From assembly GCF_051020955.1 (NCBI RefSeq), contig NW_027477126.1:1-64000 (forward strand): 64,000 nucleotides of DNA, in the 5' to 3' direction. The notes below the pieces were generated by a model, which saw nothing but the letters and a program-made list of their open reading frames with translations, did not search any database and was not told the DNA's origin. Positions 38,660-51,700 of the stretch are shown here, piece by piece. A program made the position numbers and the translations under genes. Origin of the DNA: Megalopta genalis. Lineage: Eukaryota; Arthropoda; Insecta; Hymenoptera; Halictidae. The stretch's first letter is position 1. Each line of letters opens with the position of its first letter.

Positions 38660-39300
38660 ATGCTAACTCGTTTGCTTCGCATGCTGTTGAAGCTAAATCA
38701 AGTGTATCACAAGTATTTGAAGCTAAACAATTTGCTTCGCATTTATTCGAAGCTAAGCCTTCTACTTCGCATTGATTTGAGGCTAAATCATGTGTTTCGC
38801 TTGGATTTGAAGCTAAATCATGTGTTTTGCATGGATTTGAAGCTAAGCTTTCTACTTAGCATTGATTTGAAGATAAATCATGTGTTTCGCTTGGATTTGA
38901 AGATAACTCGTTTGCTTCGCATGCTGTTGAAGCTAAATCATGTATATCACAAGTATTTGAAGTTAAACCATTTGTTTCGCATGGATTCGAAGATAATCCA
39001 TCTATTTCGCATTGATTTGAAGCTAACTCGTTTGTTTCGCATGCTGTTGAAACTAAATCATTTATATCACAAGTATTTGAAGCTAAACCATTTGCTTCGC
39101 ATGGATTCGAAGGTCAGCCTTCTACTTCGCATTGATTTGATGCTAAGTCATTCGTTTCGCATGGATTTGAAGCTAACTCGTTTGTTTCGCATGCTGTTGA
39201 AGCTAAATCATGTATATCACAAGTATTTGAAGCTAAACCATTTGTTTCGCATGGATTCGAAGATTAGCCTTCCACATCGCATTGATTTGAAGCTAAATCA
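38660..39300. repeat. Array stretch with irregular monomer order
   Basis: The A-E order is broken more than once. Near 38,790-38,860 two A-like units are adjacent and followed by an E-like unit with TTTCTACTTAGCATT. At 39,013/39,014 an E unit is followed directly by B. Several units keep Domain I features (CGCATTTATTCGAAGC, TTTCGCTTGG). It looks like an older remnant inside a younger block. Confidence 0.75.
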
Positions 39301-39343
39301 TGTGTTTCGCATGGGTATGAAGCTAACTCGTTTGTTTCGCCTG

Positions 39344-39464
39344 CATTTGAAGCTATATCACTTATATTCTCAAGTATGTGAAGCTAAATCATTCGTTTCG
39401 CATTGATTTGAAGCTAAGCCGTCAACTTCGCGTTGACTTGATGATAAATCATGTCTTTCGCTTG
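39344..39464. repeat. Punctuation module 30 (gamma)
   Basis: Gamma module whose G ends CGCATT instead of CGCATG. It is 1,500 bp before the first module of the 4-kb block. Confidence 0.84.
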
Positions 39465-39863
39465 GACTTGAAGTTAACTCGTTTGTTTCGCATGCTGTTG
39501 AAGCTAAATCATGTATATCACAAGTATTTGAAGCTAAACCATTTGTTTCGCATGGATTCCAAGATAACCCTTCTAATTGGCATTGATTTGCGGCTAAATC
39601 ATGTGTTTCGCATGGATTTGAAGCTAACTCGTTTGTTTCTCATGCTGTTGAAGCTAAATCATGTATATCACAAGTATTTGAAGCTAAACCATTTGTTTCG
39701 CATGGATCCGAAGATAAGCCTCCTACATCGCATTGATTTGAAGCTAAATCATGTGCTCGCATGGATTTGAAGCTAACTCGTTTGCTTCGCATGCTGTTGA
39801 AGCTAAATCAAGTGTATCACAAGTATTTGATACTAAACCATTTGTTTCGCGTGGATTCGAAGA

Positions 39864-40856
39864 TCAACCTTCTACTTCGTATTGATTAGATGCTAAATCA
39901 TGTGTTTCGCATGGATTTGAAGCTAACTCGTTTGTTTCGCATGCTGTTGAAGCTAAATCATGTATATCACAAGTATTTGAAGCTATATCATATGTTTCGC
40001 ATGGATTCGAAGATAACCCTTCTAAATCGCATTGATTTGAAGCTAAATCATGTGTTTCGTATGGATTTGAAGCTAACTCGTTTATTTCGCATGCTGTTGA
40101 AGCTAAATCATGTATATCACAAGTATATGAAGCTAATCCATTTGTTTCGCATGGATTCGTAGATAAACCTTCTACTTCGCATTGATTTGAAGCTAAATCA
40201 TGTGTTTCGCATGGATTTGAATCTAACTCGTTTGTTTCGCATGCTGTTGAAACTAAATCATGTATATCGCAAGTAATTGATGCTAAACTATTCGTTTCGC
40301 ACGGATTCGAAGATAACACTTCTCCTTCGCATTGATTTGAAGCTAAATCATGTGTTTCGCATGGATTTGAATCTAACTCGTTTATTTCGCATGCTGTTGA
40401 AGCTAAATCATGTATATCACAAGTATATGAAGCTAATCCATTTGTTTCGCATGGATTCGTAGATAAGCATTCTACTTCGCATTGATTTGAAGCTAAATCA
40501 TGTGTTTCGCATGGATTTGAATCTAACTCGTTTGTTTCGCATGCTGTTGAATCTAAATCATGTATATCACAAGTATTTGAAGCTAAACCATTTGTTTCGC
40601 ATGGATTCCAAGATAACCCTTCTAATTCGCATTTATTAGACGGTAAATCATGCGTTTCGCATGGATTTGAAGCTAACTCGATTGTTTCGCATTGTGTTGA
40701 AGCTAAATCATGCATATCACAAGTATTTGAAGCTAAACCATTTGTTTCGCATGGATTCGAAGATAAGCCTCCTACTTCGCATTGATTAGATGCTAAATCA
40801 TGTGTTTCGCATGGGTTTGAAGCTAACTCGTTTGTTTCGCCTGCATTTGAAGCCAT
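39864..40856 (-). other. Longest minus-strand open frame (330 codons); not called a gene
   Basis: Read on the minus strand, each monomer gives a decapeptide with Cys first, for example CETNELASNP for B and CDIHDLASTA for C, so Cys falls every ten residues. This frame has the most protein-like composition of the open frames: acidic, Asn/Ser/Thr-rich, LAS in most units. It is closed wherever the A variant TTTTAATC (a TAA on this strand) or the 29-bp A unit occurs. It crosses a boundary between different duplications (copy 1 of the 4-kb unit starts at 40,604), which a real gene would not be expected to respect. I treat it as fortuitous. Confidence 0.3.
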
Positions 40857-43800
40857 ATCACTTATATTTTCAAGTATGTGAAGCTAAATCATTCGTTTTG
40901 CATGGATTTGAAGCTAAGCCATCAACTTCGCGTTGACGTGATGCTAATTCATGTGTTTTGCATGGATTTGAAGCTAACTCGATTGTTTAGCTTACAGTTG
41001 AAGCTGAATCATGTATATCATAAGTATTTGAAGCTAAACCATTTGTTTCGCATGGATTCGAAGATAAGCCTTCTACTTCGCATTGATTTTAATCTAAATC
41101 ATGTGTTTCGCATGGATTTGAAGCTAACTCGTTTGTTTCGCATGCTGTTGAAGCTAAATCATGTATATCACAAGTATTTGAAGCTATATCATATGTTTCG
41201 CATGGATTCGAAGATAACCCTTCTAATTCGCATTGATTTGAAGCTAAATCATGTGTTTCGCATGGATTTGAATCTAAGTCGTTTGTTTCGCATGCTGTTG
41301 AAACTAAATCATGTATATCACAAGTATTTGAAGCTAAACCATTTGCTTCGCATGGATTCGAAGATCAGCCTTCTACATCGCATTGATTAGATGCTAAATC
41401 ATGTGTTTCGCATGGGTTTGAAGCTAACTCGTTTGTTTCCCCTGCATTTGAAGCCATATCACTTATATTTTCAAGAATGTGAAGCTAAATCATTCGTTTT
41501 GCATGGATTTGAAGCTAAGCCATCAACTTCGCGTTGACTTGATGCTTATTCATGTGTTTCGCATGGATTTGAAGCTAACTCGTTTGTTTCGCAGGCAGTT
41601 GAAGCTGAATCATGTATATCAAAAGTATTTGAAGCTAAAATAATTCGTTTCGCATGGATTCGAAGATAAGCCTTCCACTTCGCATTGATTTGAAGCTAAA
41701 TCATGTGTTCCGCATGGATTTGAAGCTGACTCGTTTGTTTCGCATGCAGTTGAAGCTGAATCATGTATATCACAAGTATTTGCGGCTAAACCATTTGTTT
41801 CGCATGGATTCGAAGGTAACCCTTCTACTTCGCATTGATTTTAATCTAAATCATGTGTTTCGCATGGATTTGAAGCTAACTCGTTTGTTTCGCATGCTGT
41901 TGAAGCTAAATCATGTATATCACAAGTATTTGAAGCTAAACCATTTGTTTCGCATGGATTCGAAGATAAGCCTCCTACTTCGCATTGATTTGAAGCTAAA
42001 TCATGTGTTCGCATGGATTTGAAGCTTACTCGTTTGCTTCGCATGCTGTTGAAGCTAAATCAAGTGTATCACAAGTATTTGAAGCTAAACCATTTGTTTC
42101 GCATGGATTCGAAGATCAGCCTCCTACTTCGCATTGATTAGATGCTAAATCATGTGTTTCGCATGGATTTGAAGCTAACTCGTTTGTTTCGCATGCTGTT
42201 GAAACTAAATCATGTATATCACAAGTATTTGAAGCGATATCATTTGTTTCGCATGGATTCGAAGATTAGCCTTCTACTTCGCATTGATTAGATGCTAAAT
42301 CATGTGTATAGCATGGGTTTGAAGCTAACTCGTTTGTTTCGCCTGCATTTGAAGCTATATCACTTATATTCACAAGTATGTGAAGCTAAATCATTCGTTT
42401 CGCATGGATTTGAAGCAAAGCCATCAACTTCGCGTTGACTTGATACTAAATCATGTTTTTCGTTTGGACTTGAAGCTAACTCGTTTGTTTCGCATGTTGT
42501 TGAAGATAAATCATGTATATCACAAGTATTTGAAGCTATATCATATGTTTCACATGGATTCGAAGATAACCCTTCTAATTCGCATTGATTTGAAGCTAAA
42601 TCTTGTGTTTCGCATGGATTTGAAGCTGACTCGTTTGTTTCGCATGCAGTTGAAGCTGAATCATGTATATCACAAGTATTTGCGGATAAACCATTTGTTT
42701 CGCATGGATTCGAAGGTAACCCTTCTACTTCGCATTGATTTTAATCTAAATCATGTGTTTCGCATGGATTTGAAGCTAACTCGTTTGTTTCGCATAGTGT
42801 TGAAGCTAAATCATGTATATCACAAGTATTTGAGGCTAAACCATTTGTTTCGCACAGATTCGAAGATAAGCCTCCTACTTCGCATTGATTTGAAGCTAAA
42901 TCATGTGTTCGCATGGATTTGAAGCTTACTCGTTTGCTTCGCATGCTGTTGAAGCTAAATCAAGTGTATCACAAGTATTTGAAGCTAAACCATTTGTTTC
43001 GCATGGATTCGAAGATCAGCCTCCTACTTCGCATTGATTAGATGCTAAATCATGTGTTTCGCATGGATTTGAAGCTAACTCGTTTGTTTCGCATGCTGTT
43101 GAAACTAAATCATGTATATCACAAGTATTTGAAGCGATATCATTTGTTTCGCATGGATTCGAAGATTAGCCTTCTACTTCGCATTGATTAGATGCTAAAT
43201 CATGTGTTTAGCATGGGTTTGAAGCTAACTCGTTTGTTTCGCCTGCATTTGAAGCTATATCACTTATATTCACAAGTATGTGAAGCTAAATCATTCGTTT
43301 CGCATGGATTTGAAGCAAAGCCATCAACTTCGCGTTGACTTGATACTAAATCATGTTTTTCGTTTGGACTTGAAGCTAACTCGTTTGTTTCGCATGTTGT
43401 TGAAGATAAATCATGTATATCACAAGTATTTGAAGCTATATCATATGTTTCGCATGGATTCGAAGATAACCCTTCTAATTCGCATTGATTTGAAGCTAAA
43501 TCTTGTGTTTCGCATGGATTTGAAGCTGACTCGTTTGTTTCGCATGCAGTTGAAGCTGAATCATGTATATCACAAGTATTTGCGGATAAACCATTTGTTT
43601 CGCATGGATTCGAAGGTAACCCTTCTACTTCGCATTGATTTTAATCTAAATCATGTGTTTCGCATGGATTTGAAGCTAACTCGTTTGTTTCGCATAGTGT
43701 TGAAGCTAAATCATGTATATCACAAGTATTTGAGGCTAAACCATTTGTTTCGCACGGATTCGAAGATAAGCCTCCTACGTCGCATTGATTTGAAGCTAAA

Positions 43801-44655
43801 TCATGTGTTCGCATGGATTTGAAGCTAACTCGTTTGCTTCGTATGCTGTTGAAGCTAAATCAAGTGTATCACAAGTATTTGAAGCTAAACCATTTGTTTC
43901 GCATGGATTCGAAGATCAGCCTTCTACTTCGCATTGATTAGATGCTAAATCATGTGTTTCGCATGGATTTGAAGCTAACTCGTTTGTATCGCATGCTGTT
44001 GAAACTAAATCATGTATATCACAAGGATTTGAAGCTAAATCATATGTTTCGCATGGATTTGAATCTAACTCGTTTATTTCGCATGCTGTTGAAACTAAAT
44101 CATGTATATCACAAGTATTTGAAGCTAAACCATTTGCTTCGCATGGATTCGAAGATCAGCCTTCTACTTCGCATTGATTAGATACTAAATCATGAGTTTC
44201 GCATGGATTTGAAGCAAAGCCATCAACTTCGCGTTGACTTGATACTAAATCATGTTTTTCGTTTGGACTTGAAGCTAACTCGTTTGTTTCGCATGTTGTT
44301 GAAGATAAATCATGTATATCACAAGTATTTGAAGCTATATCATATGTTTCGCATGGATTCGAAGGTAACCCTTCTAATTCGCATTGATTTGAAGCTAAAT
44401 CTTGTGTTTCGCATGGGTTTGATGCTGACTCGTTTGTTTCGCATGCAGTTGAAGCTGAATCATGTATATCACAAGTATTTGCGGATAAACCATTTGTTTC
44501 GCATGGATTCGAAGGTAACCCTTCTACTTCGCATTGATTTTAATCTAAATCATGTGTTTCACATGGATTTGAAGCTAACTCGTTTGTTTCGCATAGTGTT
44601 GAAGCTAAATCATGTATATCACAAGTATTTGAGGCTAAACCATTTGTTTCGCACG
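40604..44655. repeat. 4,052-bp higher-order repeat, copy 1
   Basis: Starts at an E variant with GATTCCAAGATAACCC. It contains a delta module at 40,844, an alpha-like module at 41,445, beta modules at 42,346 and 43,246, a register break C-to-A at 44,025/44,026 and a truncated beta module (H-I only) at 44,206. Inside it, 41,960-42,859 and 42,860-43,759 form a 900-bp tandem dimer. Private bases: A at 42,552, a CG-to-CA change relative to copies 2 and 3, and C at 40,901 where copies 2 and 3 have A. Confidence 0.92.
44026..44115. repeat. Register break: extra A-B-C trimer after C
   Basis: A C unit ending CACAAG is followed by an A unit (GATTTGAAGCTAAATCATATG) instead of D, giving A-B-C-A-B-C-D-E. 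The same break recurs at 48,078, 52,130, 55,880, 57,228 and 59,715, so one slip was copied with the larger units. At the position matching 57,228 in the 61.3-kb copy the normal order is present. Confidence 0.85.
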
Positions 44656-47600
44656 GATTCCAAGATAACCCTTCTAATTCGCATTTATTAGACGGTAAAT
44701 CATGCGTTTCGCATGGATTTGAAGCTAACTCGATTGTTTCGCATTGTGTTGAAGCTAAATCATGCATATCACAAGTATTTGAAGCTAAACCATTTGTTTC
44801 GCATGGATTCGAAGATAAGCCTCCTACTTCGCATTGATTAGATGCTAAATCATGTGTTTCGCATGGGTTTGAAGCTAACTCGTTTGTTTCGCCTGCATTT
44901 GAAGCCATATCACTTATATTTTCAAGTATGTGAAGCTAAATCATTCGTTTTGAATGGATTTGAAGCTAAGCCATCAACTTCGCGTTGACGTGATGCTAAT
45001 TCATGTGTTTTGCATGGATTTGAAGCTAACTCGATTGTTTAGCTTACAGTTGAAGCTGAATCATGTATATCATAAGTATTTGAAGCTAAACCATTTGTTT
45101 CGCATGGATTCGAAGATAAGCCTTCTACTTCGCATTGATTTTAATCTAAATCATGTGTTTCGCATGGATTTGAAGCTAACTCGTTTGTTTCGCATGCTGT
45201 TGAAGCTAAATCATGTATATCACAAGTATTTGAAGCTATATCATATGTTTCGCATGGATTCGAAGATAACCCTTCTAATTCGCATTGATTTGAAGCTAAA
45301 TCATGTGTTTCGCATGGATTTGAATCTAAGTCGTTTGTTTCGCATGCTGTTGAAACTAAATCATGTATATCACAAGTATTTGAAGCTAAACCATTTGCTT
45401 CGCATGGATTCGAAGATCAGCCTTCTACATCGCATTGATTAGATGCTAAATCATGTGTTTCGCATGGGTTTGAAGCTAACTCGTTTGTTTCCCCTGCATT
45501 TGAAGCCATATCACTTATATTTTCAAGAATGTGAAGCTAAATCATTCGTTTTGCATGGATTTGAAGCTAAGCCATCAACTTCGCGTTGACTTGATGCTTA
45601 TTCATGTGTTTCGCATGGATTTGAAGCTAACTCGTTTGTTTCGCAGGCAGTTGAAGCTGAATCATGTATATCAAAAGTATTTGAAGCTAAAATAATTCGT
45701 TTCGCATGGATTCGAAGATAAGCCTTCCACTTCGCATTGATTTGAAGCTAAATCATGTGTTCCGCATGGATTTGAAGCTGACTCGTTTGTTTCGCATGCA
45801 GTTGAAGCTGAATCATGTATATCACAAGTATTTGCGGCTAAACCATTTGTTTCGCATGGATTCGAAGGTAACCCTTCTACTTCGCATTGATTTTAATCTA
45901 AATCATGTGTTTCGCATGGATTTGAAGCTAACTCGTTTGTTTCGCATGCTGTTGAAGCTAAATCATGTATATCACAAGTATTTGAAGCTAAACCATTTGT
46001 TTCGCATGGATTCGAAGATAAGCCTCCTACTTCGCATTGATTTGAAGCTAAATCATGTGTTCGCATGGATTTGAAGCTTACTCGTTTGCTTCGCATGCTG
46101 TTGAAGCTAAATCAAGTGTATCACAAGTATTTGAAGCTAAACCATTTGTTTCGCATGGATTCGAAGATCAGCCTCCTACTTCGCATTGATTAGATGCTAA
46201 ATCATGTGTTTCGCATGGATTTGAAGCTAACTCGTTTGTTTCGCATGCTGTTGAAACTAAATCATGTATATCACAAGTATTTGAAGCGATATCATTTGTT
46301 TCGCATGGATTCGAAGATTAGCCTTCTACTTCGCATTGATTAGATGCTAAATCATGTGTATAGCATGGGTTTGAAGCTAACTCGTTTGTTTCGCCTGCAT
46401 TTGAAGCTATATCACTTATATTCACAAGTATGTGAAGCTAAATCATTCGTTTCGCATGGATTTGAAGCAAAGCCATCAACTTCGCGTTGACTTGATACTA
46501 AATCATGTTTTTCGTTTGGACTTGAAGCTAACTCGTTTGTTTCGCATGTTGTTGAAGATAAATCATGTATATCACAATTATTTGAAGCTATATCATATGT
46601 TTCGCATGGATTCGAAGATAACCTTTCTAATTCGCATTGATTTGAAGCTAAATCTTGTGTTTCGCATGGATTTGAAGCTGACTCGTTTGTTTCGCATGCA
46701 GTTGAAGCTGAATCATGTATATCACAAGTATTTGCGGATAAACCATTTGTTTCGCATGGATTCGAAGGTAACCCTTCTACTTCGCATTGATTTTAATCTA
46801 AATCATGTGTTTCGCATGGATTTGAAGCTAACTCGTTTGTTTCGCATAGTGTTGAAGCTAAATCATGTATATCACAAGTATTTGAGGCTAAACCATTTGT
46901 TTCGCACAGATTCGAAGATAAGCCTCCTACTTCGCATTGATTTGAAGCTAAATCATGTGTTCGCATGGATTTGAAGCTTACTCGTTTGCTTCGCATGCTG
47001 TTGAAGCTAAATCAAGTGTATCACAAGTATTTGAAGCTAAACCATTTGTTTCGCATGGATTCGAAGATCAGCCTCCTACTTCGCATTGATTAGATGCTAA
47101 ATCATGTGTTTCGCATGGATTTGAAGCTAACTCGTTTGTTTCGCATGCTGTTGAAACTAAATCATGTATATCACAAGTATTTGAAGCGATATCATTTGTT
47201 TCGCATGGATTCGAAGATTAGCCTTCTACTTCGCATTGATTAGATGCTAAATCATGTGTTTAGCATGGGTTTGAAGCTAACTCGTTTGTTTCGCCTGCAT
47301 TTGAAGCTATATCACTTATATTCACAAGTATGTGAAGCTAAATCATTCGTTTCGCATGGATTTGAAGCAAAGCCATCAACTTCGCGTTGACTTGATACTA
47401 AATCATGTTTTTCGTTTGGACTTGAAGCTAACTCGTTTGTTTCGCATGTTGTTGAAGATAAATCATGTATATCACAAGTATTTGAAGCTATATCATATGT
47501 TTCGCATGGATTCGAAGATAACCCTTCTAATTCGCATTGATTTGAAGCTAAATCTTGTGTTTCGCATGGATTTGAAGCTGACTCGTTTGTTTCGCATGCA

Positions 47601-48707
47601 GTTGAAGCTGAATCATGTATATCACAAGTATTTGCGGATAAACCATTTGTTTCGCATGGATTCGAAGGTAACCCTTCTACTTCGCATTGATTTTAATCTA
47701 AATCATGTGTTTCGCATGGATTTGAAGCTAACTCGTTTGTTTCGCATAGTGTTGAAGCTAAATCATGTATATCACAAGTATTTGAGGCTAAACCATTTGT
47801 TTCGCACGGATTCGAAGATAAGCCTCCTACGTCGCATTGATTTGAAGCTAAATCATGTGTTCGCATGGATTTGAAGCTAACTCGTTTGCTTCGTATGCTG
47901 TTGAAGCTAAATCAAGTGTATCACAAGTATTTGAAGCTAAACCATTTGTTTCGCATGGATTCGAAGATCAGCCTTCTACTTCGCATTGATTAGATGCTAA
48001 ATCATGTGTTTCGCATGGATTTGAAGCTAACTCGTTTGTATCGCATGCTGTTGAAACTAAATCATGTATATCACAAGGATTTGAAGCTAAATCATATGTT
48101 TCGCATGGATTTGAATCTAACTCGTTTATTTCGCATGCTGTTGAAACTAAATCATGTATATCACAAGTATTTGAAGCTAAACCATTTGCTTCGCATGGAT
48201 TCGAAGATCAGCCTTCTACTTCGCATTGATTAGATACTAAATCATGAGTTTCGCATGGATTTGAAGCAAAGCCATCAACTTCGCGTTGACTTGATACTAA
48301 ATCATGTTTTTCGTTTGGACTTGAAGCTAACTCGTTTGTTTCGCATGTTGTTGAAGATAAATCATGTATATCACAAGTATTTGAAGCTATATCATATGTT
48401 TCGCATGGATTCGAAGGTAACCCTTCTAATTCGCATTGATTTGAAGCTAAATCTTGTGTTTCGCATGGGTTTGATGCTGACTCGTTTGTTTCGCATGCAG
48501 TTGAAGCTGAATCATGTATATCACAAGTATTTGCGGATAAACCATTTGTTTCGCATGGATTCGAAGGTAACCCTTCTACTTCGCATTGATTTTAATCTAA
48601 ATCATGTGTTTCACATGGATTTGAAGCTAACTCGTTTGTTTCGCATAGTGTTGAAGCTAAATCATGTATATCACAAGTATTTGAGGCTAAACCATTTGTT
48701 TCGCACG
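44656..48707. repeat. 4,052-bp higher-order repeat, copy 2
   Basis: Same layout as copy 1: modules at 44,896, 45,497, 46,398 and 47,298, register break at 48,077/48,078 and H-I remnant at 48,258. Private bases: T at 46,578 (others G) and T at 46,624 (others C). It shares A at 44,953 with copy 3 (49,005) against C in copy 1 (40,901), so copies 2 and 3 are the closest pair. Confidence 0.92.
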
Positions 48708-51700
48708 GATTCCAAGATAACCCTTCTAATTCGCATTTATTAGACGGTAAATCATGCGTTTCGCATGGATTTGAAGCTAACTCGATTGTTTCGCATTGTG
48801 TTGAAGCTAAATCATGCATATCACAAGTATTTGAAGCTAAACCATTTGTTTCGCATGGATTCGAAGATAAGCCTCCTACTTCGCATTGATTAGATGCTAA
48901 ATCATGTGTTTCGCATGGGTTTGAAGCTAACTCGTTTGTTTCGCCTGCATTTGAAGCCATATCACTTATATTTTCAAGTATGTGAAGCTAAATCATTCGT
49001 TTTGAATGGATTTGAAGCTAAGCCATCAACTTCGCGTTGACGTGATGCTAATTCATGTGTTTTGCATGGATTTGAAGCTAACTCGATTGTTTAGCTTACA
49101 GTTGAAGCTGAATCATGTATATCATAAGTATTTGAAGCTAAACCATTTGTTTCGCATGGATTCGAAGATAAGCCTTCTACTTCGCATTGATTTTAATCTA
49201 AATCATGTGTTTCGCATGGATTTGAAGCTAACTCGTTTGTTTCGCATGCTGTTGAAGCTAAATCATGTATATCACAAGTATTTGAAGCTATATCATATGT
49301 TTCGCATGGATTCGAAGATAACCCTTCTAATTCGCATTGATTTGAAGCTAAATCATGTGTTTCGCATGGATTTGAATCTAAGTCGTTTGTTTCGCATGCT
49401 GTTGAAACTAAATCATGTATATCACAAGTATTTGAAGCTAAACCATTTGCTTCGCATGGATTCGAAGATCAGCCTTCTACATCGCATTGATTAGATGCTA
49501 AATCATGTGTTTCGCATGGGTTTGAAGCTAACTCGTTTGTTTCCCCTGCATTTGAAGCCATATCACTTATATTTTCAAGAATGTGAAGCTAAATCATTCG
49601 TTTTGCATGGATTTGAAGCTAAGCCATCAACTTCGCGTTGACTTGATGCTTATTCATGTGTTTCGCATGGATTTGAAGCTAACTCGTTTGTTTCGCAGGC
49701 AGTTGAAGCTGAATCATGTATATCAAAAGTATTTGAAGCTAAAATAATTCGTTTCGCATGGATTCGAAGATAAGCCTTCCACTTCGCATTGATTTGAAGC
49801 TAAATCATGTGTTCCGCATGGATTTGAAGCTGACTCGTTTGTTTCGCATGCAGTTGAAGCTGAATCATGTATATCACAAGTATTTGCGGCTAAACCATTT
49901 GTTTCGCATGGATTCGAAGGTAACCCTTCTACTTCGCATTGATTTTAATCTAAATCATGTGTTTCGCATGGATTTGAAGCTAACTCGTTTGTTTCGCATG
50001 CTGTTGAAGCTAAATCATGTATATCACAAGTATTTGAAGCTAAACCATTTGTTTCGCATGGATTCGAAGATAAGCCTCCTACTTCGCATTGATTTGAAGC
50101 TAAATCATGTGTTCGCATGGATTTGAAGCTTACTCGTTTGCTTCGCATGCTGTTGAAGCTAAATCAAGTGTATCACAAGTATTTGAAGCTAAACCATTTG
50201 TTTCGCATGGATTCGAAGATCAGCCTCCTACTTCGCATTGATTAGATGCTAAATCATGTGTTTCGCATGGATTTGAAGCTAACTCGTTTGTTTCGCATGC
50301 TGTTGAAACTAAATCATGTATATCACAAGTATTTGAAGCGATATCATTTGTTTCGCATGGATTCGAAGATTAGCCTTCTACTTCGCATTGATTAGATGCT
50401 AAATCATGTGTATAGCATGGGTTTGAAGCTAACTCGTTTGTTTCGCCTGCATTTGAAGCTATATCACTTATATTCACAAGTATGTGAAGCTAAATCATTC
50501 GTTTCGCATGGATTTGAAGCAAAGCCATCAACTTCGCGTTGACTTGATACTAAATCATGTTTTTCGTTTGGACTTGAAGCTAACTCGTTTGTTTCGCATG
50601 TTGTTGAAGATAAATCATGTATATCACAAGTATTTGAAGCTATATCATATGTTTCGCATGGATTCGAAGATAACCCTTCTAATACGCATTGATTTGAAGC
50701 TAAATCTTGTGTTTCGCATGGATTTGAAGCTGACTCGTTTGTTTCGCATGCAGTTGAAGCTGAATCATGTATATCACAAGTATTTGCGGATAAACCATTT
50801 GTTTCGCATGGATTCGAAGGTAACCCTTCTACTTCGCATTGATTTTAATCTAAATCATGTGTTTCGCATGGATTTGAAGCTAACTCGTTTGTTTCGCATA
50901 GTGTTGAAGCTAAATCATGTATATCACAAGTATTTGAGGCTAAACCATTTGTTTCGCACAGATTCGAAGATAAGCCTCCTACTTCGCATTGATTTGAAGC
51001 TAAATCATGTGTTCGCATGGATTTGAAGCTTACTCGTTTGCTTCGCATGCTGTTGAAGCTAAATCAAGTGTATCACAAGTATTTGAAGCTAAACCATTTG
51101 TTTCGCATGGATTCGAAGATCAGCCTCCTACTTCGCATTGATTAGATGCTAAATCATGTGTTTCGCATGGATTTGAAGCTAACTCGTTTGTTTCGCATGC
51201 TGTTGAAACTAAATCATGTATATCACAAGTATTTGAAGCGATATCATTTGTTTCGCATGGATTCGAAGATTAGCCTTCTACTTCGCATTGATTAGATGCT
51301 AAATCATGTGTTTAGCATGGGTTTGAAGCTAACTCGTTTGTTTCGCCTGCATTTGAAGCTATATCACTTATATTCACAAGTATGTGAAGCTAAATCATTC
51401 GTTTCGCATGGATTTGAAGCAAAGCCATCAACTTCGCGTTGACTTGATACTAAATCATGTTTTTCGTTTGGACTTGAAGCTAACTCGTTTGTTTCGCATG
51501 TTGTTGAAGATAAATCATGTATATCACAAGTATTTGAAGCTATATCATATGTTTCGCATGGATTCGAAGATAACCCTTCTAATTCGCATTGATTTGAAGC
51601 TAAATCTTGTGTTTCGCATGGATTTGAAGCTGACTCGTTTGTTTCGCATGCAGTTGAAGCTGAATCATGTATATCACAAGTATTTGCGGATAAACCATTT

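Larger units (their letters stand above)
14273..40603. repeat. Domain IIb: clean mosaic of duplicated super-units
   Basis: Indels here are almost all the two recurrent ones: a 29-bp A unit with TGTTCGCATG, and a 31-bp F unit. One-off indels are rare (one near 25,089). Modules mark super-units about 0.75-2.25 kb long. Long stretches recur at large offsets: 4,948-4,949, 8,098, 12,295, 13,495, 16,434 and 1,350 bp. No gene or unique sequence was found. Confidence 0.85.
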
